IMG/VR virus record: IMGVR_UViG_3300043429_000173
Location: 1 to 64,000 of that record
Direction: 5' to 3' (one strand)
From: a virus
Length of the DNA: 64,000 nucleotides
Below the pieces are notes generated by a model. It did not search any database, was not told the origin of the DNA, and was given only the letters and a program-made list of their open reading frames with translations. The position numbers and the translations under genes are program-made. Below are positions 40,672 to 49,568 of this stretch, piece after piece (position 1 is the first letter of the stretch; the number at the start of each line of letters is the position of its first letter).

Positions 40672-41757
40672 TTAACTTTTCATGATATAACAAAGCGCAT
40701 AGTAAGGAGGCAAGTTAGCATTAGTACCGCTTGAACCTGCTGATGCAATAGTGATTCCTGTTGTTGCAGATTGAAGTGATGTTGATGTTACTGGAGAACC
40801 TTGTCCTGTATTATTTGGAGCAAGCGTTGTCATTTGAATATCGTTCAAACTAACATTATAGGCTCTTGTTCCTGAAAGCGTATGAACGTGTCCAGGGTCT
40901 GTAACTGAGTGAGTATGTGATACAACAATTGCATCTGCACTGCCACCTGTTGCGTCTACAGCATAAGTAGATCCCGCACCCACTACAAAACGATTACGTA
41001 AATCAGGCGTTGAGTTAGAGCCATCACATAGTAACCATCCACTAGGAATAGAACCTGATGATCCTGACCATAGCATAATCATGCCAGCTACAAACGCATT
41101 ACCCCATGTAGGAGTATTACCTGAACCAGCAGATACCATAACTTGACCTGATGTACCAGCAGCACCATCTAATGTGAGTCCGCCTGTAACTGCTAATGTG
41201 CCTGATGAAGATACATTCACGCCTACTACGCTACCTGTTAAGTTCCCAGTTACGTTACCTGTTAAGGCTGCAGTGATTGTACCTGCCGCAAAATTACCTG
41301 AGCCATCGCGAAGTACCAATGTGTTAGCTGTGTTAGCTGTGCTTGATGCACGACCTACTAGCCGGAAGTCCGCAGTGCCAATTGTTGGATCATAATAAGC
41401 TAGATAAACTTCACCACTTGGTACTGTTAACCCTGTAGAAGCGGATGTTTTTAATACCACAGCAGCATCTGAACCGTTGGCAATTACATAAATTTTACTT
41501 ACAGCAGGAGCAATCACATTTCGAGATGTACCTGGGGTACCTGATACTCGGATAGCCATGCAGCGGGCTTCATCGGTTGTACCATTAAAATTTGTTAACG
41601 TAACATTACCAGAAGTTACATCAATCGCTGCAGTTCCAGCAATCGCTTGTTCGATCAATGTACCTAAGTTAACGTTGGTCGTATTACCCCATGTGCCTGA
41701 CTGGTCGCCAGTACCGATAAGTTCAATACGTAATATAGGTGAAAAGGTGCTTGCCAT
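40672..41757 (-). CDS. Tail collar fibre protein, 361 aa
   Basis: AAAGGACTATATT before the ATG. The N-terminal half is beta-rich with Gly/Thr repeats. The C-terminal half has a phage tail collar domain: FVAGMIMLWSGSSGSIPSGW, LCDGSNSTPDLRNRF and SHTHSVTDPGHVHTLSG (metal-binding His cluster). Likely a short tail fibre tip. Confidence 0.88.
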   Translation of the reverse strand: MASTFSPILRIELIGTGDQSGTWGNTTNVNLGTLIEQAIAGTAAIDVTSGNVTLTNFNGTTDEARCMAIRVSGTPGTSRNVIAPAVSKIYVIANGSDAAVVLKTSASTGLTVPSGEVYLAYYDPTIGTADFRLVGRASSTANTANTLVLRDGSGNFAAGTITAALTGNVTGNLTGSVVGVNVSSSGTLAVTGGLTLDGAAGTSGQVMVSAGSGNTPTWGNAFVAGMIMLWSGSSGSIPSGWLLCDGSNSTPDLRNRFVVGAGSTYAVDATGGSADAIVVSHTHSVTDPGHVHTLSGTRAYNVSLNDIQMTTLAPNNTGQGSPVTSTSLQSATTGITIASAGSSGTNANLPPYYALCYIMKS

Positions 41758-41796
41758 AATATAGTCCTTTGTTTTTTAGCGATTTTACACTAATCC

Positions 41797-42696
41797 TTAC
41801 TGAATGTCGTTAACGTCAACCCATGTATCTGTTTGTGCATCGTTTACATCTACCCAACCTGGTGTCTGTGCATCTATAATATCAGTCCAATTTGCAGTTT
41901 GACTATCGTCAATTAAGAACCAACCACGTGGGAACTGCTCATCCAACATTAAGAATGTTTCGTTAATTGCTGTTTGGAACGCTGCAGTTACCGTTGCTGA
42001 GTCAGCTAAATTAATATTTTCTTGTATTGAACTTACAAACTGTGCTGATATTGTTTCTGCATCTTCTGAATTGAAGCTCTCAACGACTGTTTCAAAGAAT
42101 ACGCTAATGATTGTAGCTAAATCGTTTAATGTTACATCTTCATTTCTGCTTGTAACAAACTGCGCTAAGATAGTGGCTGAATCAGCAGGTCTTAGGTTTT
42201 CGGTGCGTGACACACTGAATTGCGCGGTCATTTCGCGAACGTCGTCTAGGTTTGCATTCTCTACAATACTGAAGTAAAGCTCTGCTGTTACCGCATAAGC
42301 ATCTGCCATGGTGAATGGCTCAACACGTGATTGTAGCGCAGCAAAGTATGGCACTGGATCGTCGGCAATTGTTGAATCTTCGGTCTTACTTACTGCAAAC
42401 TGTGCAGATATTTGGTTGTCATCGTTCGCTGCAATGTTCTCTGTAATGCTTTGCAAGAAGTCATAGGTCTGAGTGCTTGAGTCACCCATCGTAACAAACT
42501 CATTGATCAAGCCATAGAACTCACCAGAAGTGGTGTCAAACTCAAACATGTTAACGTTTTCGGTAAGGCTTTGTTGGAATGAAAAGATCTGTGTATTTGC
42601 ATCAGCCATACCAACATTCTCATCCATCGTAGCGACGTGCGCTGTCGATGCTAAACTAGCAAAAGGTACTTGAGCAAAAGCACTGATTCCAAACAT
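41797..42696 (-). CDS. Repeat-rich tail-associated protein, 299 aa
   Basis: About nine tandem repeats of 27-30 residues cover residues 20-255, with consensus E-[ND]-x4-D-x5-A-x-F-x2-S-x3-E (examples ENINLADSATVTAAF, ENLRPADSATILAQF). Three shorter repeats [DN]AQT-x2-WVDVND end the protein. There is no catalytic motif. It lies among fibre genes, so it may be a rod or shaft. Weak ribosome site; may be coupled to the gene upstream. Confidence 0.75.
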   Translation of the reverse strand: MFGISAFAQVPFASLASTAHVATMDENVGMADANTQIFSFQQSLTENVNMFEFDTTSGEFYGLINEFVTMGDSSTQTYDFLQSITENIAANDDNQISAQFAVSKTEDSTIADDPVPYFAALQSRVEPFTMADAYAVTAELYFSIVENANLDDVREMTAQFSVSRTENLRPADSATILAQFVTSRNEDVTLNDLATIISVFFETVVESFNSEDAETISAQFVSSIQENINLADSATVTAAFQTAINETFLMLDEQFPRGWFLIDDSQTANWTDIIDAQTPGWVDVNDAQTDTWVDVNDIQ

Positions 42697-42702
42697 TAGA
42701 GT

Positions 42703-43356
42703 TTACTCGTACAAAATGTTAATTGAGCCAGCATCAAAGGTATCTGTGCCGTTTACTGTTGTGATGCGGATACGGTCAAGAACGTCTGATAAAGTTTTAG
42801 ATGCTGCTGTAGGGTTTGTTCTTGGTATTTCTGGGTTTGCAGTAGTTCCATTAGCAGCCCATATGTTTGCGTTTACATTGCAAATAGTAATTAAACCATT
42901 CCAAGTAGAGGCTGCAGTGTTAATTCTACTTAAAGCAATTCCATTTGTATAAGAACCTGTATCTGCGCTAGCTGCATTATCAAGATATGAGGCTGCACCA
43001 ACATATCCTGTAGTTTCTATGCCACCAGAATCTCCCAATTGAATCAATATAATTGAAGTGCCATTTGTACTAACCCCATTAAACATTACAGTAATACGCT
43101 TAACCCATGAAGGAATACCAGTAAAGTCTACAGAAGTGCCACTAGCAGATACAGCAGTTCCGCTTGTTAAAGGTTGACTTAACTTAGCTGGAGTTACTGA
43201 TGCGTTTCCTAAATATGTAGTTGTGATATTCCCTGTGCCGATGTTTGTCAGAGCAGCGCCTGTAGCTAAATATGTTGGCGTGATATTCCCTGCACCGATG
43301 TTTGACAAAGCAGCGCCTGATTCAATAAGTCCACTGTCTACTTGTGTTAATGGCAT
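42703..43356 (-). CDS. Tail fibre protein, 217 aa
   Basis: AGGAATTATT before the ATG. The N-terminus has repeated ALSNIGAGNITPTYLATG units, which act as trimerisation repeats in fibres. The C-terminus is a globular beta domain (PSWVKRITVMFNGVSTNGT) seen on many marine and freshwater phage tails. Likely a receptor-contact protein. Confidence 0.75.
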   Translation of the reverse strand: MPLTQVDSGLIESGAALSNIGAGNITPTYLATGAALTNIGTGNITTTYLGNASVTPAKLSQPLTSGTAVSASGTSVDFTGIPSWVKRITVMFNGVSTNGTSIILIQLGDSGGIETTGYVGAASYLDNAASADTGSYTNGIALSRINTAASTWNGLITICNVNANIWAANGTTANPEIPRTNPTAASKTLSDVLDRIRITTVNGTDTFDAGSINILYE

Positions 43357-43364
43357 AATAATTC

Positions 43365-44351
43365 CTAAGCTGTGTATGAGCCAGAAGCTGTAAATGTAAG
43401 TATTGTATTAGATCCGCTTGTGGTTACTGTTGGTGAACCTGTTGTAACACCTGTGTATCTAGATGTAGGTATGGAAAGAATTACCACTCCTGATCCGCCA
43501 GCGCCAGAAGATCCTTGCAGGTTGCCACTTGAATTAAAGCCATTACCACCACCACCGCTACCTGTGTTTGCTGTTCCAGCAGTAGCGTTTAAGCCGTTTC
43601 TACCACCATTACCACCACCACCCGCTCCACCTAAACCTGCAGTTCCTGTAGAGTTAAGTAAATACGCACCACCACCACCACCACCTGCACGTGTTACTGA
43701 ACTTCCCGTAATGGATGATGCAGTACCAGCACCACCTGCCGCACCTGTGCCACTACTCGCATTTAAACCTACAGCAGATGATCCACCACCGCCACCACCG
43801 CCACCATTAGTTCCTCCAGAAGCAAATCCAGTACCCCCTGCAAATCCTTGACCTGAAGTTCCCGAAGCTCCTGCTGATGCAAAATCAATACCTGTACCCC
43901 CACCACCAGAACCGCCAGTTAAAGGTAAAGTTGAGCCAGTTGTGCCGCCACCGCCACCACCGCCAATTGAGGTAATTGTGTTTAATCCAGTTCCAGACAG
44001 CGATGAGCTTGAACCACTACTACCTTGAGCAGCAGTACCACCAGAGCCGCCGCCTCCAACTGTAACTGTATAAACTGACCCAATATTAATAGATGCTGTG
44101 CTAGCCCTATACCCACCAGCACCACCGCCTCCTAAAGTGCCTCCACTAGCGCCACCAGCTATAATTAAATACGATATAGTGTATTGAGGTGAGCTGTTAA
44201 ATGATACCCAATCATTTGAATTTGAATCATACCATTCAGGAAAACCTGTTGTGGTATTAAAACCTTGCTGACCAGCAATAGGATTAGACGGCCTTGTTGC
44301 CGTTGTCCATGAAGGTGGCGTTGCAGAAGATACGTTAACTGCTCTAGTCAT
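43365..44351 (-). CDS. Glycine-rich tail adhesin, copy A, 328 aa
   Basis: N-terminal 60 residues (PSNPIAGQQGFNTTTGFPEW) serve as attachment. SYLIIAGGASGG begins a core with many GGG runs, and a conserved end runs TGSPTVTTSGSNTI then ASGSYTA. Glycine-rich cores of this sort form stacked polyglycine-II helices in T-even-type gp38 adhesins. Two paralogues lie at 45456 and 47334. Confidence 0.8.
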   Translation of the reverse strand: MTRAVNVSSATPPSWTTATRPSNPIAGQQGFNTTTGFPEWYDSNSNDWVSFNSSPQYTISYLIIAGGASGGTLGGGGAGGYRASTASINIGSVYTVTVGGGGSGGTAAQGSSGSSSSLSGTGLNTITSIGGGGGGGTTGSTLPLTGGSGGGGTGIDFASAGASGTSGQGFAGGTGFASGGTNGGGGGGGGSSAVGLNASSGTGAAGGAGTASSITGSSVTRAGGGGGGAYLLNSTGTAGLGGAGGGGNGGRNGLNATAGTANTGSGGGGNGFNSSGNLQGSSGAGGSGVVILSIPTSRYTGVTTGSPTVTTSGSNTILTFTASGSYTA

Positions 44352-44352
44352 A

Positions 44353-45459
44353 TTATGCTGCCCTTACCATTGAACCGCTAAAAAACGTAACAGATGCTGC
44401 GCTTTGAATTACTGTATTTACGCTCTGATACCCGTAAGCCTCTATATAATCTGTTGTGCCGTTCATATATATTAATCCAACTACTGAACAAATTGTTCCA
44501 ACCCCTGCTACTGGAATACCTAAAACGCCTTCTTTTTCTACAGAACCATTTTTGTATAGTCTTGCTGTAGAAAACCCAGTTGTTGCATTTCCATACGTTT
44601 GAAGAATAAATTGATAGTATCCAGCCACGTTTGGAGTAAATTGAAAAGTAGAAGTATTAAAGCAATTGTTAGTGTCAAAATCTTCTGTATTAAAATTAAG
44701 TTTGGTTGCTACGTTTGCAGTAAGCGACTGAGTACCATTTAATCGCACATTAAATGCTGGGCCAGTACCTGCGACTCCTGTTGCTATATCCGCCTGAACA
44801 ACCGCTCCCGCTGCAATCTTCGCTGTAGTTACTGAGCTATCCGCTAACTCACTTGTACCAACTGCCCCTGCAGCAATCTGAGTCGCGCCCACTGCGTCGT
44901 TTGCTATCTTGGATGTGGTGACAGCCCCATCAGTTATATAAGTAGAGTTAACCGCACCAGCTGTTGCAGGGATGGCATTCAACACAGAGCTTACAAAGAA
45001 GCTGATGGTTTCAATTAGGTCGCCTGCTGTTGCACCTGCAGCTAATACAACAGTTGTGCCGTTTGATGCTGTATAGTCTGCACTGCCAAGCATAACGCCG
45101 TTACGATATACGTCGATGTAGCCTACTGTGTATGACGGCACTGAGAACGTTGTCTGTCCCGCTGTCGCTGTGAACTCAGTCACTGTGCGGTATGCAGTTG
45201 TTGTAACACCGCTTGCTGGGATGCCTAAGTAACGAACAGAGATATTGTCTGTACCACTTGGAGGCGCAGCTGAAAAAGTAAGTGTTGTGCCGTTGATTGA
45301 GTATGTACTTGGATCTTGAACCACGCCAGTAATCGCAACCAACATTGAGGACGTAGTAGCAGGTGCTACAGACATTGTGAAGACTGTAGTTGATCCGTTA
45401 CCGTTAAAGGTATCAGTTAAGAACGCTACTGAGGTTGGCTGATTTCCGATGTAACTCAT
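44353..45459 (-). CDS. Tail fibre with C1q-like tip, 368 aa
   Basis: ATGA overlap with the next adhesin gene. The N-terminal 100 residues resemble T7-type fibre base (MSYIGNQPTSVAFLTDTFNGNG, YTVGYIDVYRNG). A repeat region (AGAVGTSELADSSVTTAKI) forms a stalk. The C-terminal 135 residues are a C1q-like jelly roll (FTPNVAGYYQFILQTYG, ARLYKNGS). Likely a receptor-binding trimer. Confidence 0.85.
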   Translation of the reverse strand: MSYIGNQPTSVAFLTDTFNGNGSTTVFTMSVAPATTSSMLVAITGVVQDPSTYSINGTTLTFSAAPPSGTDNISVRYLGIPASGVTTTAYRTVTEFTATAGQTTFSVPSYTVGYIDVYRNGVMLGSADYTASNGTTVVLAAGATAGDLIETISFFVSSVLNAIPATAGAVNSTYITDGAVTTSKIANDAVGATQIAAGAVGTSELADSSVTTAKIAAGAVVQADIATGVAGTGPAFNVRLNGTQSLTANVATKLNFNTEDFDTNNCFNTSTFQFTPNVAGYYQFILQTYGNATTGFSTARLYKNGSVEKEGVLGIPVAGVGTICSVVGLIYMNGTTDYIEAYGYQSVNTVIQSAASVTFFSGSMVRAA

Positions 45460-46397
45460 GCTGTATAGCTCCCAGAAGCTGTAAATCTAATAATTGTATT
45501 TGAGCCAGAGGTTGTTACCGTTGGAGAGCCTGTTGTATTTCCTGAGTAACTTACAGTCGGTATTGAGATAATTACTACACCTGATCCCCCAGCGCCAGAA
45601 TTTGTAAATGATGGAGTAGATGCGCCACCACCACCACCGCCAGTGTTTGCAGTTGCAGATGTAGCAGAAGCATTTACTGTAGCTCCATTACCACCGCCAC
45701 CATTACCTCCTGATGCTACTGTTCCTGCCACATCGTTAGCGCCACCGCCACCACCAGCATAAAATACTGCAGAACCAGTAATACTGTTTGATAACCCAAC
45801 CCCACCAGTACCACCTAAAGCAGATGATGCATTTCCACCAACCGCCCCTGCGCCACCACCGCCACCTGAATCTGTATTGGCACTAATGCCATCAAACCCC
45901 AAACCGCCCATATTTCCTTGGCCAGCAGTACCAGAACCTCTAGCAGAGCCAGGTGATGCATTAGACCCTGCTCCGCCACCTGAACCACCAGATCCAGCAT
46001 TTACACCATTAGCACCGCCACCACCGCCACCAATTGCTGTCAATCCTAACGCAGTTGAATTACTACCTGCATTACCGCCACCAGATGATTTTGTTGCTCC
46101 GCCTGCACCAACAATAAATGAATATGTAGTTCCTGAAAATAATGTTGCAGTACCTGTTAAATATCCACCTGCGCCACCACCGCCGCCAACATACTGTCCA
46201 CCGCCTGAACCACCGCCAGCTACAACAAGGTAGCTTACAGTTATGGGAATTTGACTTAACAAAGCTAATGTCCCACTTGTAGTTGGTAATGTTAATGTAG
46301 CCCCACCAGAAACAGGCAGTGTAGTTAACGGCGCGAGTTTTGCAGTACCAACAGATTGGTTATCAATACTTGCTGAAGTTATTCGACTAATAGCCAT
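45456..46397 (-). CDS. Glycine-rich tail adhesin, copy B, 313 aa
   Basis: GGAGTAATAA before the ATG. N-terminus MAISRITSASIDNQSVG carries the trimerisation-like repeat. VSYLVVAGGGSGGG opens a Gly-run core of about 180 residues, and the same TGSPTVTTSGSNTI plus ASGSYTA ending closes it. It shares core and end with copies A and C but not the N-terminus, suggesting domain shuffling. Confidence 0.8.
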   Translation of the reverse strand: MAISRITSASIDNQSVGTAKLAPLTTLPVSGGATLTLPTTSGTLALLSQIPITVSYLVVAGGGSGGGQYVGGGGGAGGYLTGTATLFSGTTYSFIVGAGGATKSSGGGNAGSNSTALGLTAIGGGGGGANGVNAGSGGSGGGAGSNASPGSARGSGTAGQGNMGGLGFDGISANTDSGGGGGAGAVGGNASSALGGTGGVGLSNSITGSAVFYAGGGGGANDVAGTVASGGNGGGGNGATVNASATSATANTGGGGGGASTPSFTNSGAGGSGVVIISIPTVSYSGNTTGSPTVTTSGSNTIIRFTASGSYTA

Positions 46398-46400
46398 TTA

Positions 46401-46754
46401 TTACTCCGTTGGAACTTCGTCCCAAGATGTTGTTTCTTCATTCCATGTGTATAGTTTACCATCATCTGGCATTGGTACTGGTGCATGCCATAAACAAGTA
46501 TCCTCGTTTAACTCCCATGAATCAAACGGTTTTGGTGGGATGAACGCATCTAATGCACGGTCATAGGTAAATCCAACACCTGCATAGTTTTTACGTAATG
46601 GCGTACCACCAAGTTTATGCTCACCACCATAGGTATTATATGATGTTTGAATCCATTCACCAGGAGATGAATCCACGAATGTTTCAAAAAACTCTGGCTC
46701 AGCCACAATGACTTGTGTAACTTTACCGTCAACTACTTTTGCAAAATGACTCAT
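46401..46754 (-). CDS. Conserved phage hypothetical protein, 117 aa
   Basis: Begins MSHFAKVVDGKVTQVIVAEPEFFETFVDSS, a start known from many cyanophage and marine phage proteins near tail genes, followed by GEWIQTSYNT. Its ATG overlaps the oxygenase stop, so the two are co-translated. Possibly a fibre-associated or chaperone protein. No enzymatic motif. Confidence 0.8.
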   Translation of the reverse strand: MSHFAKVVDGKVTQVIVAEPEFFETFVDSSPGEWIQTSYNTYGGEHKLGGTPLRKNYAGVGFTYDRALDAFIPPKPFDSWELNEDTCLWHAPVPMPDDGKLYTWNEETTSWDEVPTE

Positions 46755-47332
46755 TTAAATTGTTCTCCTGTTATCCAAACTACTAGACTATATCTTTTAC
46801 CTTTAGTTACTGGCTTGACTTCATGCAATATATAACTAGGGAAGGCAACTAATTTCCCCTGCTCTTTCCCCATAACATCTGGATTGGTCTTGGTGTATAG
46901 CAACAACTCACCACCTTCGTATTCTTTTTCATCAGATAGCTGAACACTGATAGATAGTTTTCTAGCTGCCCCATTAAACACTTTGTCCATATGCATGCCA
47001 TAGAAACCTGATGGCGCTGTATACTTAGTAAATTGTATTCCTTCAATCATTCCAAATAAATTGAAATTAAAAAACTGATTATTTAAGTTTTCAGCAATTG
47101 AAGTCAATCTCTCGTATAGCCATGTTGCATCGGATGGATATATCCAAGATACTTCACTATCTCTTATTTGCTTGTCTTCTTCTTTATTTTCAATTGTTGC
47201 TTTTTTAACAATCTTGGATTCACCAAGTTTAATAATCTGTTCGCACTCTTCTTTTGATAGCGCACCGTCCCAGTATGCCCAGTTATTAACAGTGTCTACC
47301 TGAAAAGCCCAACCACCTTTGTGATCACTCAT
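46751..47332 (-). CDS. 2-oxoglutarate/Fe(II)-dependent oxygenase (PKHD-type), 193 aa
   Basis: Hydroxylates a substrate using iron and 2-oxoglutarate. Iron ligands His114-x-Asp116 (GMHMD) and His170 (ILHEV), with Arg180 (KRYSLVVW) to bind 2-oxoglutarate. This is the prolyl-4-hydroxylase-like YbiX family common in marine phages. It is inserted between glycine-rich adhesin genes; modification of fibre proteins is possible but not shown. Confidence 0.88.
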   Translation of the reverse strand: MSDHKGGWAFQVDTVNNWAYWDGALSKEECEQIIKLGESKIVKKATIENKEEDKQIRDSEVSWIYPSDATWLYERLTSIAENLNNQFFNFNLFGMIEGIQFTKYTAPSGFYGMHMDKVFNGAARKLSISVQLSDEKEYEGGELLLYTKTNPDVMGKEQGKLVAFPSYILHEVKPVTKGKRYSLVVWITGEQFK

Positions 47333-47333
47333 A

Positions 47334-48497
47334 TTATGCAGTGTAGCTTCCAGATGCGTTAAATTGCAATATAGTATTAGAGCCTGATGTAGATACTGAT
47401 GGGCTACCAGTAGTTACGCCTGAGTAGTTGGCTGTAGGTACGGAAATAACAACAACACCTGAACCACCAGTTCTACTACCTGCACCACCGCCACCACCAG
47501 TATTAGCAGTACCGTTTGATGCACTACCACCGCCACCCAAGCCGCCAGCACCACTTGCACCGCCATAGCCACCCCAAACAATACCACCGCCACCACCAGC
47601 CAAGTAGTAATTTCCACCACTTAATTGACCTGCGGTTGAGCCTGTTATTGGGTTTATGCCACCGATACCACCTGCACCTGCAACTGATCCGCTTGGCGCG
47701 TTGTTACCATTAGCGCCTTTACCACCGCCACCACCGCCTGCACCTGGGCCAGCTCCACTACCACCTGCGTTACCTTGTCCAGCAGTACCACCAGCACCAC
47801 CAGCGCCTTCTCGTCCACCACCGCCTGAACCACCTACAGCTGGGCCAACTGAACCAGCACCATTACCACCGCCAGTGCTTGAGATACCAAATACTGAGGA
47901 AGCCGCTCCAGTTGCGTTTGTAGCACCGCCGCCGCCAATAGTAACTGTGTATACAGTACCTTGATTTAGGGTTGATGTGCCATTTTGCATACCGCCAGCA
48001 CCGCCACCACCTCGACCACCATAAGTACCTTCACCACCACCGCCACCACCCGCTACGACTAAGTAGCTTGCTGTGTATTGAGCAATTGCCGTAATTGAGT
48101 TACTTGCTGCACTAGCTGCGCTGTTTCCAATAGCATTTGTGGCTGTAACAGTGAATGTATATGAAGTACCCGCTGTTAACCCTGTTACTGTAATTGGAGA
48201 GCTTGAACCACTTCCAGTGATGCTACCTGGAGTTGAGGTTGCTGTGTATCCTGTAATTGTTGACCCGCCATCACTTGCAGGTGCGGTAAACGCTACAGTT
48301 GCATTTCTGTTTGTCCCTGCTGTTGCAGTGCCTATAGTCGGTGCGCCTGGAACTGATTTAGGCAATGGAAAATTACCACCAGAAACTTGTTGGAGTGCTT
48401 GTGTTGTAGTATAAACCCCCTGCGCGTCACCAGATTGTCCACCTGTAACAGTAGGTCTTGTACTCCTTACTAATCCACCAAACCAGCGATTTGACAT
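47334..48497 (-). CDS. Glycine-rich tail adhesin with FN3 domain, copy C, 387 aa
   Basis: GGAAGAAATTAACTA before the ATG. After a 45-residue N-terminus comes a fibronectin type III domain (PGAPTIGTATAGTNRNATV, then GTSYTFTVTATNAIGNS). ASYLVVAGGGGGG follows, with a long Gly-run core and the same ending as copies A and B. Likely a cell-surface-binding adhesin. Confidence 0.85.
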   Translation of the reverse strand: MSNRWFGGLVRSTRPTVTGGQSGDAQGVYTTTQALQQVSGGNFPLPKSVPGAPTIGTATAGTNRNATVAFTAPASDGGSTITGYTATSTPGSITGSGSSSPITVTGLTAGTSYTFTVTATNAIGNSAASAASNSITAIAQYTASYLVVAGGGGGGEGTYGGRGGGGAGGMQNGTSTLNQGTVYTVTIGGGGATNATGAASSVFGISSTGGGNGAGSVGPAVGGSGGGGREGAGGAGGTAGQGNAGGSGAGPGAGGGGGGKGANGNNAPSGSVAGAGGIGGINPITGSTAGQLSGGNYYLAGGGGGIVWGGYGGASGAGGLGGGGSASNGTANTGGGGGAGSRTGGSGVVVISVPTANYSGVTTGSPSVSTSGSNTILQFNASGSYTA

Positions 48498-48880
48498 TAG
48501 TTAATTTCTTCCCAAGAACATGTCACAACTAAATCATTAGCAGCACTTGCTGTTGCGCCTATTGATCTATCTTCAAGTAAATAAATGCCTGTTGTTTTGT
48601 CCAATACTACTAACGATGCGTCAGCTGGTACAGATGCAGTAGAAAGCAATGCAGTGCCTGTGCCGCCTAAATCATCTTGCGAGAATAATTTAATAGTTAC
48701 ATCTGCAGCACTTGTGCCGTCTACGTTAGCAACCACAATAGAATTAATCTTAAAAATTTTACCACTTGAAGCAGGGTTATTGATTAATGCTGTAGCAAAT
48801 GGATCTGCCGTGGTACTAAGTAGAATTGATGAAGTGTTACCGTAAATTGACGTAACATTTACTATATTAGGGTTTGCCAT
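48497..48880 (-). CDS. Hypothetical tail-associated protein, 127 aa
   Basis: AGGAATAAAAA before the ATG; the stop overlaps the next start (TAATG). An all-beta, Thr/Ser/Ala-rich protein (VNVTSIYGNTSSILLST, KIFKINSIVVANVDGTS). It resembles the 107-aa protein at 49242 in build. Probably a small virion or fibre base protein. Confidence 0.7.
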   Translation of the reverse strand: MANPNIVNVTSIYGNTSSILLSTTADPFATALINNPASSGKIFKINSIVVANVDGTSAADVTIKLFSQDDLGGTGTALLSTASVPADASLVVLDKTTGIYLLEDRSIGATASAANDLVVTCSWEEIN

Positions 48881-48889
48881 TTTTTATTC

Positions 48890-49240
48890 CTATCCAAATA
48901 CTATCGTCATTGCAATCATTTTACCTGTGACTGCTGTAGTTAACTGTGTTGGGCCAACTGTCCCTTGTCCTGGTTGAATTATCTGTGTAATAGGACTTGT
49001 ATAGTAAATATAAATATTACTTGTACCACTAGGTGGAGCACTTGTAAATGTTATCGTTTGCCCACTGACTGTGTAAGCATCACCTGGATTTTGCGGAACG
49101 TTTTCAATAACAACCTGAACCTGAGCAACAGATGCCACAAGCCGTGATAGTGTAAATGCTACCGTAGACCCATCACCATTAAAATAATCAATGGCTGGAG
49201 CAAAAGCTTGAGTTTCGTTAGTGTTCCCAATATATGCCAT
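48890..49240 (-). CDS. Tail fibre N-terminal-like protein, 116 aa
   Basis: MAYIGNTNETQAFAPAIDYFNGDGSTVAFTLSR matches the fibre-base module seen at the start of the 44353 gene. It ends after about 100 residues plus an Ile-rich tail, so it may be a stand-alone attachment module or a truncated fibre. Weak ribosome site. Confidence 0.7.
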   Translation of the reverse strand: MAYIGNTNETQAFAPAIDYFNGDGSTVAFTLSRLVASVAQVQVVIENVPQNPGDAYTVSGQTITFTSAPPSGTSNIYIYYTSPITQIIQPGQGTVGPTQLTTAVTGKMIAMTIVFG

Positions 49241-49241
49241 A

Positions 49242-49565
49242 TTAGCTCGCTAGAAGGACAGATGCTACTACGTCAGCCGAAGCTGCCGCACTTGTTACAA
49301 CCGTTAATGCATCAGATGCAATTAACACAATTCTATTACCTTGCATGACCTCCAATGATCCGCCTACTGGCACTGTCGCGCCTTTAATTATGTAGTAGTT
49401 AACTGCTGAACGCGTGAAGTATACATCCGTTGTAATAGGCGAAACTGAAGTGTTAGCTACTACAAAGCTTGTTAGTGTAGCTGTTACCCCTGAACCAACA
49501 GTATTTAATACTACAGGCGTAGTCCCTACGTTTTTAGATACATATGAGGTATTAGTGTATGCCAT
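49242..49565 (-). CDS. Hypothetical beta-rich virion protein, 107 aa
   Basis: Begins MAYTNTSYVSKNVGTTPVVLNTVG. Thr/Val/Ser-rich beta protein; LTSFVVANTSVSPIT parallels INSIVVANVDGTSAAD in the 127-aa protein at 48497, so the two may be distant paralogues. No motif. Confidence 0.7.
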   Translation of the reverse strand: MAYTNTSYVSKNVGTTPVVLNTVGSGVTATLTSFVVANTSVSPITTDVYFTRSAVNYYIIKGATVPVGGSLEVMQGNRIVLIASDALTVVTSAAASADVVASVLLAS

Positions 49566-49568
49566 GGT

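Noticed and set aside
43372-47964. Pro-rich plus-strand frames opposite the glycine-rich adhesins (43372-43851, 45877-46233, 47656-47964)
   Set aside because: They are mirror images of GGN-repeat codons (CCN on the other strand) and have no ribosome sites; the minus-strand genes explain the sequence.
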